This document shows, in pieces, positions 10,766 to 22,640 of a DNA stretch of 64,000 bases. A program made the position numbers and the translations under genes. Positions within the stretch are counted from its first letter, which is position 1. Each line of letters begins with the position of its first letter. This DNA comes from Tethya wilhelma. Taxonomy: Eukaryota > Porifera > Demospongiae > Tethyida > Tethyidae. Under the pieces are notes generated by a model that worked only from the letters and a program-made list of their open reading frames with translations, was not told where the DNA came from and made no database searches. The stretch spans positions 5,422,124 to 5,486,123 of the forward strand of contig CAXIPT010000007.1 of NCBI GenBank assembly GCA_964030475.1, read 5' to 3'.

Positions 10766-13730
10766 ATGGCTGAGTGCTTGACAGCAACTGAAGGCAATCA
10801 TGGTATATTAATTTGCTATCACTACTGTAATTGCTAGCATCATGAAAACTTTATTATATTTTCTGATTAGATTGTCCACTACTTGAAGCAGTTGATCTCC
10901 TAAAACCACTCGAAAAGCAATGGTATGAGCTCGGTATTCAACTAAGAATTGAAAAGGTTGATCTTGATAGAATTGAGGCTGATCACATTGTCAAGGGAGT
11001 AAATCGTTGTCTCACCGAAATAATTCAATTTTGGAAGAAAAATGAAGATCCATCTTGGGGAAAGCTTGCTGATGCTGTGAGGAATGTAGGCGGTCACAAA
11101 GATGTTGAGAGAAAAATTCATACACGTCTCTATAGTTCAAATAGCTCTGATGAATCAGGATATGGAAGTTTATCTCCATCAGGCCAGGATTCTGATGAGG
11201 ATATGTTCTCGACCTCCTCCCTCTCTCCAGGATGTGGGTGTGGTGAGTGTAACATTCACAAAATGTGTACTGAAGGCTGCCCTCGTCCAAATTACACCAA
11301 ACGCCTACCCATACTTACCAAATATGCTGGAGGAAAAACAGCATCTGAAATAGCAAGTGAAAGACTTGCAACACCCAATGGAGCAAACCATGATTCTCTG
11401 ACTGAAACTACATTTGAGCAAGAAACAGTTGATCTCCGTGCACATTTTGCTAAGCTTGTCCTCAAAATTAGTACAAGTTTGAGAGAACAACACACAGACA
11501 AAGATGATGTAACTCTCTATCTAGGTAACACCTTTCCAATGCTTGAAAAAATTGCTGACAAAATGGAAAAAGCTACAAATATGCCACAACTCCTGAGTGT
11601 AGTTACAAGACAGGGATGTTCGTGGTTTAATTTTACAATCATCAAGAAGTTGATTGAAGATTTTGGAAGAAAAGATGACAGTGAATGTTTAGTAAAGTAT
11701 GAGCAGCATTTTTTAAAGTTTGCAAAACACCGACTCCCACAAGGAATGACCCATGTGGAGCTTGGCTCCAAGACTGGAATGTCTGGATGCAAAAAATTGG
11801 TCATCAAAATTGATCGAGAGTGGGAATCAATATCCATAGGAGAGTTGGATCGTCTCTGCAGAGAATTTGCGACTATTCTGAGGATTGACAGAAAGAATCT
11901 CTACTTGGCTGATGTAAATGAAGGTTGCTTCATGCTCACTCTGATGATACCAGAGGAAATAGCCGATTCTATATCCAAGAGTTCATTAACAAGTGACCAG
12001 AAACAAATGCTTGCAAATGACAAAATTATTAGACTAACCTGCGGGGAAATGAAATGGTCCACATCAAATTCAACTGAGCAATGCTTTGACAGTAAAGAGG
12101 TAAGGATTTGCATGTATCCGATTATTATTTTATTGGCATTAATTTTTATTTATACTAACCCATGCACCCAGGCCAAGAATAACCATCAAGCAACAAGACT
12201 AAAAAGTAAAGCACTAAGCAAGAAAAGTACAACCAGATCTCGCACATCTAGTATTAACAAGCTTCACAGACTACTAAGTTTCACAGCTGGTAGGAGACAA
12301 CATCAAGAATCTACAATTGTATCAAGTCCAACTACAATTGCAGAAAATGTTTTTTTGTTTGGACTTTCCCAAAGGATTACAAAAGCTCAAAGCAGAGCTC
12401 TCGTGAAAATAGAAGAATTGCCAGCTAGACTTGAAGACCAATCCCCTTTTGATGTGCTGATGCAGTTAAAGATGCAAGGAAGATATTCAAAACTGGGAGA
12501 GTTGGCTGCTATACTCAAAGATATTCACAGAAATGACTTAGCAAAGGAAGTCATGTCCTATGCAAAAGAGTGCAAGAAGAAAACCAAGCCTAAGACACAA
12601 AAAGAGAGTGCCCAGCCACCTCCAGCAGTCACTTCGGATGCAAATCACCTAGAGTGTGTTGTGCAGCTGCAATTGGCCAAGCTCCAAAATTCTATATTCA
12701 TGGATCAGACAAGAAAGTTAGAGGAAGTAGCACACGAGGCAAGATACAGCCGAGTTGAAGAAATGGTACGAAAAGATTTAAAGGAACTTAGCGAGGAGAT
12801 GAATAAGAAATTGCAATACATCTCGACTTTAGTAGAAACTGGCAGCACATGGCCATGTAGCTCACAGGCCAAGGCAAGACCTAGATCATCTTCATCTGAT
12901 TCACAAAGCAGCTCATCTAGTATAAGTTCAAGTCAGAGTCTTGAAGAATCACAGACATTACTGCACTTGAGCTCAGATGACATGTATTCAACTTTCCCAG
13001 AATTGTATTGTGGCAATAATTCGGGAATAACAGAAACATCACAATCAGTCACAAATGCAAGAAGGGTGACAAGAGAGTCTCCTCAACCAAATAATAAAGG
13101 GACTACCTCTAGGGAACGTTCAATCCAAGGTATAATAATATTGTCATACTTGCATACATACATGCAATTCATTATTGTGTACAATATAGTATGCATGTCT
13201 GTAGAAGTTCATGCGTGCACATGCATGTTAAATAAGAGATCTCTCATGTGATATACGAAGATGTACTCAATGACATGCATGCATACACATGAATAATTTC
13301 AATAGTCCTTTCTACAAAGATGAGAGAGGATGCTGACATACCAAAGTTAGATCAAACTGACAGTGGATTTGCAGAGGCTGGAGAATTCCTCAAAGAGGAG
13401 CCAGAAATAGTGAAGGGGTCAGTTAATCCGTTACCTCCAAAGACTGAAGGATACATGTCCCTTGAAAGGAGTACCATGGAAGATGTTGGCTACTACATAA
13501 CATCCCATAACAAAAGTAAGTTATTACATAATAATTATACTTCCATAAAACGACTCATGCACTGCATCTACATAAAATAATAATCTTCCTTATTACCTGC
13601 AGAAACTACAAATTGTGATCCTAGAGATGCTAGAGCTCATGGTCATTCTAATGAGCCGATATATACCAATGAGAGCGCAATAGCTACTAATCAACTGGAA
13701 GGAATGACACTGAAACGGAAACCGCAATAA
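10766..13730 (+). CDS. Death domain - novel domain - DED fusion protein
   Basis: Five exons, 10766-10802, 10871-12099, 12172-13129, 13306-13515 and 13603-13730, give 853 aa. Residues about 14-95 look like a Death domain (LLKPLEKQWYELG, then WGKLADAVRNVGG). A DESGYGS motif follows, then a Cys cluster at 134, 136, 139, 145 and 149. Residues about 160-410 form a helical domain (SWFNFTIIKKLIEDFG, VNEGCFMLTLMIP, IIRLTCGEM) that resembles, from memory, a recurrent domain of sponge Death-domain proteins; I cannot name it. Residues about 480-556 are a DED with RNDL at 542-545, closely matching DED gene 2, followed by the same helical segment. The tail has DSGFAEAGEFL, GYMSLERSTM, GYYI and EPIYTN. The 72-nt intron joining the two halves is phase 0, unlike the others. 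Two adjacent genes are an alternative, but both flanks of that intron are coding and in frame. Confidence 0.75.
12100..12171 (+). other. 72-nt in-frame intron with consensus branch point
   Basis: GTAAGG donor, TACTAAC branch point about 18 nt before the acceptor, CAG acceptor. The length is a multiple of three with no stop codon, so the frame stays open if the intron is retained. Retention would add a hydrophobic stretch (YPIIILLALIFIY). Confidence 0.8.
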
Positions 13731-14074
13731 AATTTCTCACTTGAAGTACTAAATTATTGTGTTTGATTGATATTACATAAATATGTTGTGAGACAATAGT
13801 ACAATTAATACCATTACACTTAGTATTATCATGCATCTGATTCATCAAAATTTTGTTGTGTACTGTATATTGTATAATATCAGTTATGATCTTGGTCAGT
13901 TTTAATTGTTTACGACCATAAACCTTATTTTAACCATAGCAATAGAATGCTTTTGCAATCCTTTATAGTGAATGAATTGAATCAATATCAGCTAGGCCAC
14001 AGACACATTAATGAATCCATTTAGCTGCAAGGTATAATAATTATTATAGGAATACAAGTGATTTGACAGCCATG
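13731..14074. other. Intergenic, AT-rich
   Basis: Nothing recognised between the stop of the fusion gene and the DED pseudogene. Confidence 0.5.
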
Positions 14075-14818
14075 GTTATATGGACAAGAATAAAAAATGG
14101 ACCAAATGGAAATGAAGCAAGAAAAAAGGAGAAAGCATTCTTGTTATATAGACTTTCACAAAAATTGTCTAGAAAGCAGAGCTCATGTAACGGAGATACA
14201 AAACGCTAAAAGAGTATTTTTTGATATACTCAAAGAAATTGATAGGAATGATTTAGCACAGGATATAAAGATAATTATCAGTTAATAAGATCTTCTGTGC
14301 ATGTGGGTGTATACGTTCCTCTCTGCATACATGCATATAATTATTGATACAACAACCCATGCATGAATAATATTATGCTTTAACACACACACACACACAT
14401 ACACACAGCACAAACACAATGATCATCAAGAGTTACTATCAAGCACAACAGAGCAGAGCAGCAGCAGGTCAATGAAGCTCAAGGAACTGCTGCCATTGAT
14501 TATGCATATGACGAAGTACGTAGATTAAGGCACTCAGTCTGGTGGTGGTACTGGGGACAGTGGATTTGCAGAAGCCAGTAAATTCCACAAACCAGAGCCA
14601 AAACAAAAACCATCATCCCAAACATCAGCTCAAGATCAACAGCCAGGGGAGTACATGGGACTCAGCAAGCCAACCATGGAACCACCAGGGTACTACAAGA
14701 CACCTTTTCTAGGTATGCAAGATTCTGCATGCATGACTATTTATAGATGTACATGTCTGCATACAATTGTACAGTTGTTGATGTTTTGTTGTAGACACAA
14801 TCATAATGATTATGAATA

Positions 14819-15220
14819 TAGTAAAAATTTCAAAAAATAAATAGTGTAGGAATGGGCAGTGTGTTAAAAAGTATTGGAACAAGGCATGTCTCAATTTCGG
14901 CACATGACTACTTCATTTTTATACCCAACTCTTGGCTGGCAGTCCAGTTTAAGTTACCTGTTTGTTTTATAATAATTTAGTTTACTTCACAGCATAGCCA
15001 ACTGATTAGTAGGAATTTGAACCAATACAAAAATAAGCTGTGATACTATTGTTGCAAATGCATCATTGGATTTATGACACTGAGGATCCATAATATTATG
15101 CATGAGGGATCAAAAATAAAAATGAAGTAGTCATGTGCCGAAATTGAGACATGCCTTGTTCCAATACTTTTTAACGCACTGCCCATTCCTACACTATTTA
15201 TTTTTTTGAAATTTTTACTA
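14819..15220. mobile_element. Hairpin MITE-like element
   Basis: Left arm about 14819-14923 and right arm about 15116-15220 are nearly perfect reverse complements of about 105 bp. The spacer is about 190 bp, with no coding capacity. It lies in the intron of the DED pseudogene. A related partial sequence appears near 21118-21175. Confidence 0.85.
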
Positions 15221-15299
15221 CTTGTTCATTCACTTTTTTCAACACTACAGTGTGGAGACTATTAGAGACTGGTTAGTCCCTACAAAAAGCTTGAGTAGC

Positions 15300-15838
15300 A
15301 GCTACATGCACTGCATTACGCTGGAGAGGCTAATGCGCATGCGCATATAATAATGCCACGTGGATAGTTAATTATGACCTTTGAACTCTCAAAGCTGGCT
15401 GCATTGTAGTACATGAATTTATACACTAAGTTTCAAAGCTTTCTAGTTTTTGTTTAGGCCTATTTATGATGAAAACGAGTATCAAGGAATGTAGTACCCA
15501 TGAAAAGAACTTACTTTGTGCTGTCAAAGTTGGCTCAACACATTCTGGTTCTCTGGAAATCCTTTTCAAGTAAGTCAGTTAGGAAGTACGTAAGTACGTA
15601 AGTTAGTAGAACAAAAATGGCACTATGGTGGCTTCCCACTAGCGCTCTCTACGAGTGCTGAGGAAAGTTTTTGTGAGTTTTAGGCCTTGCATGCAGTTGG
15701 TAATCTGTCAGTGAGAGCCTCTGAGCAACTTTGAAGGTTTGATTTTGTTTGACTAGATTTTTATGGTGACCAACATTTTGTATTGTGTCTATGGGACAGT
15801 CGGCCCATTCCTACTATACGTACTACCGTACGTATGAT
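15300..15838 (+). repeat. 0.54-kb direct repeat, copy 1
   Basis: Near-identical to 16228-16762. Both copies carry AATGCGCATGCGCAT, GCATTGTAGTACATGAATTT and a CCCATTCCTACTATACGT end followed by a small palindrome. No coding frame. Confidence 0.85.
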
Positions 15839-16227
15839 ACTCTGAATTATTTATTATCTAATGTCTGGATAGGTTACAAGATTTACGCAGTATATTATAC
15901 CTCACATTCGTGTTCTATCAACCATGTTTTTGTATCTTCATCCATGCACTTGTAATCAACAGTTACTATCACAGTGTCAGCTGAAGATTCAGACTCAGAA
16001 GCTATAATATTATGATTCAGAATAGAATACAAAATTAAGCATCACAAAAAAGTACATGCAATAACAGATAGTGTTTTAAATGCATATTCCATTAATAAAA
16101 GCTTGCAATCTGTAGTCTACATGTTAATATTTTTCCTTTATTTTTTAATTATTTTCTTACATGGTAAATGACTCCCAGTAGACAAGCCATTTGGCAATCT
16201 TATTCCCCCAATTTCAGGATCTTGTCN

Positions 16228-16762
16228 AGGCTACATGCACTACTTTATGCTGGAAGAGGCTAATGCGCATGCGCATAATAATGCCACGTGAATAATGACC
16301 TTTGAACTCTACCTACAAAGATGGCTGCATTGTAGTACATGAATTTATATACTAAGTTTAAAAGCTTTCTAGTTTTTGTTTAGGCCTATTTATGATCAAA
16401 ACGAGTATCAAGGAATGTAGTACCTATGAAAAGAACTTACTTTGTGCTGTCAAAGTTGGCCCAACACATTCTGGTTCTGTGGAAATCCTTTTCAAGTAAG
16501 TCAGTTAGGAAGTACGTACGTAAGTAAGTAAGTTAGATGAACAAAAATGGCACTATGGTGGCTTCCCACTGACGAGAGCTGTGGAAAGTTATTGTGAGTC
16601 TTAGGCCTTGCATGCAGTTAGTAATTTGTCAGTAAGAGCCTCTGAGCAACTTTCAAGGTTTAATTTTGGTTTGACTAGATTTTTATAGTGACCAACATTT
16701 TGTATTGTGTTTATGGGACAGTCGGCCCATTCCTACTATACGTACTACCGTACGTATGATGT
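16228..16762 (+). repeat. 0.54-kb direct repeat, copy 2
   Basis: Second copy of 15300-15838, with small indels and substitutions. It begins directly after the ambiguous base at 16227, so its position may partly reflect assembly. Confidence 0.85.
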
Positions 16763-16866
16763 GTGGTTTACTTACAGAGGCAAAGCAAAACTCTCCAGAA
16801 ATTGATGATGATCAGGACTATGAGAATCTACATACCTTTCGTAAACCTCAAAAAATGAGAACTTGA

Positions 16867-17394
16867 TGTCTCCTCAAATAGCCTATGTAATCAGCATTAT
16901 TTTCTATTCACATGCCATTGATGACGGTATGCCTGAAGATATGCATAGTTGTTGTCATCCATATTGTTGCCATAATTATCTCCAATTATATAGTTTCACA
17001 TATCAAGTGAGCATGCAAGCTAGGTCAGCTGTACACTGACATTGGTTCAGTTCTCAAAAGTAAGAGAACTATGAAGTGCATACCATTATGCAAACTTTGC
17101 AGACCCACTGAAGGTATAACTCTATATATATGAATGCCATTGTTATTTCCTTGTGTACATATTATTGGAAATGATGAATCAAATCAGTGGATCTGAGATG
17201 CATCACATGCTACTTTTAGACGTCACTAACAGATTGGTAACCCCTGGGTATTTTTTTACTAATGATGTTGATAAAACATAACACCAACACGATGTCACGC
17301 ACAAGCACCTGTGAATTTCAACAATTTTTGACAGCAAAACAATAGAACTGTACACAACATAGGCATTTAGAGCATAGTTCACTAAGGAGCCAAA
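16867..17394. other. Intergenic
   Basis: No gene seen; presumably holds the promoter of the next DED gene. Confidence 0.5.
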
Positions 17395-19059
17395 ATGTCT
17401 CTAGACCAAGTTTCACCAACACCTACTGAAGAGATTGAAGAAGAATTTCGCTTTATGATCACTCAAGTAGCCAGTGGGCTATTAGTAGCAGATTGTGAAA
17501 GAATTGTCTATCTTAAACATCTGCCAAAGGACACTTGCATTCCCAATCATGAGAAGCAAGATGTTCAGCTCTATACGCTTATCTCTCTCGAAGCTCGTGG
17601 ATTCATGACTCCACTAAATCCAGACCCTCTCAGAAAACTACTTGTGAAGATTGATCGTCAAAATCTTACAAAACATGTTGATGACTACATTACCAAAAGA
17701 ATGGCCTTGATGAAAAAGATGGAAAAGATTGAAAAGGAGAGGAAAAAATCCATAAAGAAGCAGAAGAATAAGAAAGGAGAAAGCATTGAGCAGCACCATC
17801 AAGCAGAAACAGCTTTTAATGAGTTGTTCAGATTCAAAGCAGCATCTAGTACGAAGGAACAGTTAAAGAGATTACAAACACTCACTCTTTCCTACATTTC
17901 ACATCTCATGCAAAATGCCCAGAGACTTCATGCTGTGATTCATGATGACGACTCAACCGAAGGCTTTCAACAGCAGAAGAAAGAAGCTTGTGAAGCAGTT
18001 CTTGAAGAAACAGAAAAGTTTGACAGAAAGTTTCGAAAGGTACTCTCGACTGCAAAATTATCATCCAGCTCTTCTAGTGACGATAGTCTCTCTGGTATGT
18101 TAGCAAATTTAATCACAATAATAATATTCATGTATACAGTTATGCTGAAGATCATTAAGCTTAATTCTTGGCAAACTATATAGATAAACGAAAGAATTCC
18201 GACTCTCCCCTACCTCATCGAAAGATAGATCGACTGCACTTTCCAAAAATGGAACAAGGAACAGGGCAGCTGAACTTGGTGACTGCACACAAACCAGTCC
18301 CAGTCAGTGGTGGTATAGCAGTCATGCCATCCCCAGCAGCTAAAGTGGTTACCTTGCCAAAGCCAGCCAGAGTATGGAAGAAAGTCACAACAGATCAGCT
18401 ACGTGGTACCAGAAGCGCAAACAGCTCGCCGATTGTCCCTAGGAAGAAGACTGTATCAATGCAAAGGAGTCCACCTCTTCCGCCTCCAAAGCCCAAGTTT
18501 ACTCGCGAGCAGAGGACAAATGCAGAGAGACTTTCTTCTCCTGAAAAGCAAACCAATTCCAACCAAGGATCAGGCGACAGTGGAATCTATATCACACATA
18601 GTTTACCATTTGGTCTTGATGGTATGTATCAGATTCATGCAGGTGGTCGGTTACGTCATGCTTATGAATAGAATAATGTTATCAGGTGACTGTAATGCAA
18701 GTCTAAATTTTTCTCTATTTTGTTTGCTTTAGATGATCATCAAGATCAATTACCAGTGAAAGGACCCCATTATGAAAACATTTCATATACTGATGATGAT
18801 GATGAACATAAGTATGAACCCATTGAATATGGTGACAATGATACAAATGGTGGATCTGTGAAACTCAATGACGTCTATGAGGATGTTAATTATGATGGTC
18901 CAGTGAAAAACATGCACATGAAAGCACGACGAGCTAGGAGCATGGACGGTAAGGATCACTGACAATATTTTAAATCAGTACCAACTGATACAATCATAAT
19001 TACTTTCTTACACAGATACACTGAATTTTCAAAGTAGATGGGATCGTGATTGGAAATAG
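17395..19059 (+). CDS. DED-containing adaptor-like protein 5 (divergent)
   Basis: Four exons, 17395-18094, 18184-18621, 18733-18948 and 19016-19059, encode 465 aa, all phase 1. Residues 17-100 look like a DED, with the RxDL motif altered to RQNL (88-91; Asp to Asn). A Lys-rich helix (KKMEKIEKERKKS) and a longer helical segment to about residue 225 follow, then Ser-rich sequence. Exon 2 contains Pro-rich stretches (SPPLPPPKPKF) and GDSGIYITHSLPF. Exon 3 is acidic and Tyr-rich: HYENISY, KYEPIEYGDN, VYEDVNYDG, then ARRARSMD. The last exon encodes NFQSRWDRDWK. The DSGIY motif and Tyr-rich exon are shared with genes at 19623 and 24757. An adaptor function is inferred. Loss of the Asp in RxDL could change DED pairing. 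Confidence 0.82.
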
Positions 19060-19622
19060 TTACCTGCATGCATGGCTAATATTCAGTAAATTTTTTTTAT
19101 GTATTATAAATTATTATTGATTGATAGCACACTATAAGAAATAATATTAGTGCACACATGCATGCTCATGAAGCATTAAGGTATACATCTCATGCACGAA
19201 AAGTAAATCCCTAGGGTATTATTCCAATGTACATGTGATCAGTGAATTTAGACATGATCAATGATGATAAATTATGTCACACAGATGAATCGCACTGGGC
19301 CATCTTACATACAGACAACAAAACACCAGACTGACTGTACACAACTCACAACATACCTATTTCTAATTTTTGTAAAGAGAAAAAAATGTCTAAAGACCAA
19401 GCCAGTTTTACTCACACTTATAAGAGATCAGAGATATTTCTTAAAATAGCAACAACACAAAATAATAAACCCAGGCAATGAATCAAGTTTCAGATAAGAC
19501 CCACCCCTTCTACTTTTCATTACATCATGAGTATGGGCTTACTCTATAATTTCAACTATTAGCTATAGCAGTTAGGTAAAGTGCAAGTTGATAATAATAA
19601 TTGAAAGTTATATAAATTTAAC
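19060..19622. other. Intergenic
   Basis: No gene supported. AT-rich, with a short open frame near 19261-19449 that has no family similarity. Confidence 0.5.
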
Positions 19623-21349
19623 ATGGAAATTCAGGTGAGAGCCTTTCTGTACAAGATTTCACAAAACTTAACAAAGCAACAGAGCAATGGTCTTGTGTGC
19701 ATCGGTCAATTGCCAGAGGCATTCAAAGATGAGGATGCCATGGAGGTACTAGTGGGATTGAAGAAACGAGGGGTATACAACACCTTGGATGATTTGGCTA
19801 ACATACTCAAGGACATCGGCCGAAATGATTTAGCAAAGGAAGTTACCAGTTTTGTTAAAAAGAACAAGCATAAATTACCACCTGAATATTACACAGTACA
19901 ACCTATAAATCAGTGTGACCTTGTTCTTGAGGAGATGAAACAACAATTAGATGCATTCAACAAAAATTTAACTAAGTTTGGGGATGCAGCAAATGCTGAG
20001 GGATACAAGTATACAGAAAAGGCAGCGCATGATTATGCAAAGTCTGCCAAAAAGTTTACCAAAAAACTAAAAAAGTTGTCAGAAATACTAACTAAGGACA
20101 AACAAGTTGCAAAGAAAATGTCAACTTACTCTAGTGCATCAAGTATAAGCAGTCAAGAAGAGAGTCAAGAGGCAAATGATGAAAATGGTCCTTCTGGATC
20201 TGGAGCTCAAGTTGAAAAACAACAGGGCAAATCCTCACTGTATGAAACCATCATATCAAGGTCAAACAGTCTTCCAAGAAGCTTACCAGGATCTCCACAT
20301 CCGAAGGCCAAACATTCTGGATCTGTGAGGGGAGCTCCAGTTGAACTACTACAGGGATTAAATGAAACCATCGTCAGATCAAACAGTCTTCCAAGAAGCT
20401 TACCAGAATCTGCACGTCTGAAAGCTAAAGCTGAAACTAATTCGAATCCACCACCAGCAAACAAATCAAGCATACAGTGTACAGAAGATCATAGTTCTGG
20501 GTTGGATACAGTAATGACAGCAACACCACTTGGTCCCTCAGAGAGAGAACTACAGGACTGGGGTATATGTTCACCACAAATATCATCCATTGTCCAAATA
20601 TCAAGAATACCTGCTGATAAACCATCTCGACCCAAACCCAAAGTTAAACCCAAACCCCATACCAAGCCAAGTAAGCAATTAGGCATTTCTAAGCTTATTA
20701 TACAATTAAATAGTTCAATGTGTGCATGAGGTATAAATGACCAAAAATATATGTTTTTGCAGAACATGCAGTTACCCAAACTGTGGCAAAGGAGTCTACT
20801 GAGGGAGATAGTGGCATATATGTGTCAACTTCACTGCCATCACTTTTAGGTAAACTACAATTATCAATAATGATTATTACACAAACTGTAAGACATCACC
20901 CCTATAATTCAGATGATACTGATGACCAAACACTAGAGGCTGCTGAACATCAAGAACCACGTTATGAAAATATTCCATTAAAAGAAGAAGAACACCTGTA
21001 TGAAGCAATTTGTGATCTAGATGTAGCACCAGGAAACACCAATGGTTCCAAACTATTGGCCATGGGGAGAGCTTCAAACATGGATGGTAGGCAAAACAGG
21101 CATGTATAAGATTGTGAAATAGGGCATTTCCCAATTTTGGCCCATGACTACTCCATTTTTATTTTTGATACCATCATTAATTCTTAGTGATGTATATTGC
21201 TAGATGCATCTATGTAGCAATTCAAGAAGCTTTGATGCATTAACGAAAAGCAATTTGTACATTCAATTTTATTTGCATGTGTGTATGCGCACACAGTGAG
21301 GAATGTACACATGAAAGCACAGGGAGCTAGGAGCATAGATGGTGATTAA
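19623..21349 (+). CDS. DED-containing adaptor-like protein 6 with duplicated 14-3-3-like motif
   Basis: Exons 19623-20670, 20763-20849, 20913-21086 and probably 21297-21349 give 453 aa, all phase 1; the last exon is the least certain. The DED is at residues 4-80 with RNDL at 67-70. A helical segment with DLVLEEMKQQL and AKKFTKKLKKLSEIL lies at about 98-156. RSNSLP occurs at 213-218 and 252-257 inside two imperfect copies of a block of about 15 residues (RSNSLPRSLP). RSxSxP is the mode I 14-3-3 consensus. A Pro/Lys segment (RPKPKVKPKPHTKP) ends exon 1. Exon 2 encodes GDSGIYVSTSLPSLL. Exon 3 encodes RYENIPL and LYEAICDLD. A close paralogue of the gene at 24757. Adaptor role inferred. Confidence 0.82.
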
Positions 21350-21867
21350 TCAACCATGCATGCATGCATGAAGTAGCTGCTAAATGAACCTGAACTATTA
21401 CATTACTAGGTAAAGGATCTCGCTATATGAAAACATTTCATTTATGATGATCCATGCATGTCTATGCATGAGTGTATTATATGAGCTTTTGGAATATTAT
21501 GATACAAATAGTGGATCAATGAATGATGACTATAAACAGTTGATTATTATTATTATAATAGTCTAGTGAAGAACAAGGCAAGGCAAACTAGACGTATGGA
21601 CAGTAAGGATTAACAGCCATGCAGTAATAATTGTTGCTGGCTCAACCACGCTAGTGTACAGGTTATTTTCTCTATACAGACACACTTTACAGAGAGAAAG
21701 AGAAAAGAAGTCTGACACTTTTTGAAATATACACACAACATTGGACACTACAGCAGGTCTAGAAGGGAGGCAGCTTGTGCCTACAAGACAATCAGAGACA
21801 TTGACAAAAGTCTTCAAAGGTATATATTATTATAAATAATCACTACTATTATCTAGAGCTGATATGA
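21350..21867. pseudogene. Intergenic containing a relic Tyr-rich exon
   Basis: About 21410-21612 is a degenerate copy of exon 3 of the DED gene at 17395. Matching blocks are YENIS-like, GATACAAATAGTGGATCAATGAATGATGAC, and the end equivalent to RRARSMDGKD. It is broken by indels and stops. Nothing else is recognised. Confidence 0.6.
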
Positions 21868-22592
21868 ATGACATTATATGGTTTTGCCCTCACAACTGCA
21901 TGTCCACATGCAGTATATCATAGTGTCTACCATCAACTAAGAAGGGTAGTCTCCCGGTACTACCACTGTGTTGAGACATCAAGTCAAGTCCCTTTCATTG
22001 ACCCAGTCACAGTGATAGTGTGTGATAACCAAGGCCTTCAACACACTCTGGTGGACCATGACATCACCATAGTGATCCCACCAGGTGCCATACCCAAAGG
22101 GAAGTTGGTTCACTTCGAGATCGGTGTGTGCTTGTATGGCCCGTTCAAGTTTCCCAACAGTCTACCTATCTCACCTATCTTATGGCTGAGCACTCAAGAG
22201 GACGTTGAGTTAAACTCTCCAATCACAGTGACACTGCCTCACTTTCTGTCTCGTCTAACTCCACAAGAGCTTGCCAATGCAGGAGCTAGTTTTGCTAAAG
22301 CTGATCACAATGACTATTCAGAGTCAAAGGAGAAACAGAATGTGATGTTTAATTTTCATCCCTGTCCTACTCAACCCCACTTCACTTCCAGTGGATTTGC
22401 ATCTCTGGAAACCAAGCACTGCTGTTTCCTTTGTCTAACTGTTGATGCCAGCCAGTATGCACAACTTGTAAAAGCAGCACAGTATTGTCTGACCACTATC
22501 CAGTACTCTGATACATCCTCAACATATGAAGCAGAGTTTTGTGTTTCTTATTATCTGCAATCCTGTTTAAAGGTACAAATACTGCTGTCTGT

Positions 22593-22640
<48 letters not shown>

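Larger units (their letters stand above)
14075..16866 (+). pseudogene. Decayed DED-family gene
   Basis: A DED start (AFLLYRLSQKLSRK) is readable at about 14131-14181. The frame then shifts and the middle of the domain is missing before KEIDRNDLAQDI (about 14234-14269), followed by a TAA. A family tail exon reads GTGDSGFAEASKF, EYMGLSKPTM and GYYKTPF and ends at a GTATGC donor after 14711. The last exon (16778-16866) starts after a CAG acceptor and reads DYENLHT before its TGA; it is in phase with the tail exon. The intron between them holds an inverted-repeat element and two copies of a 0.5-kb repeat. The frameshift and deletion within the DED argue for a pseudogene. A separately expressed tail cannot be excluded. 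Confidence 0.7.

Noticed and set aside
14097..14285. A short intact DED-like gene of 62 codons
   Set aside because: Its first half is out of frame with the DED sequence visible in the neighbouring frame; best read as a frameshifted relic.
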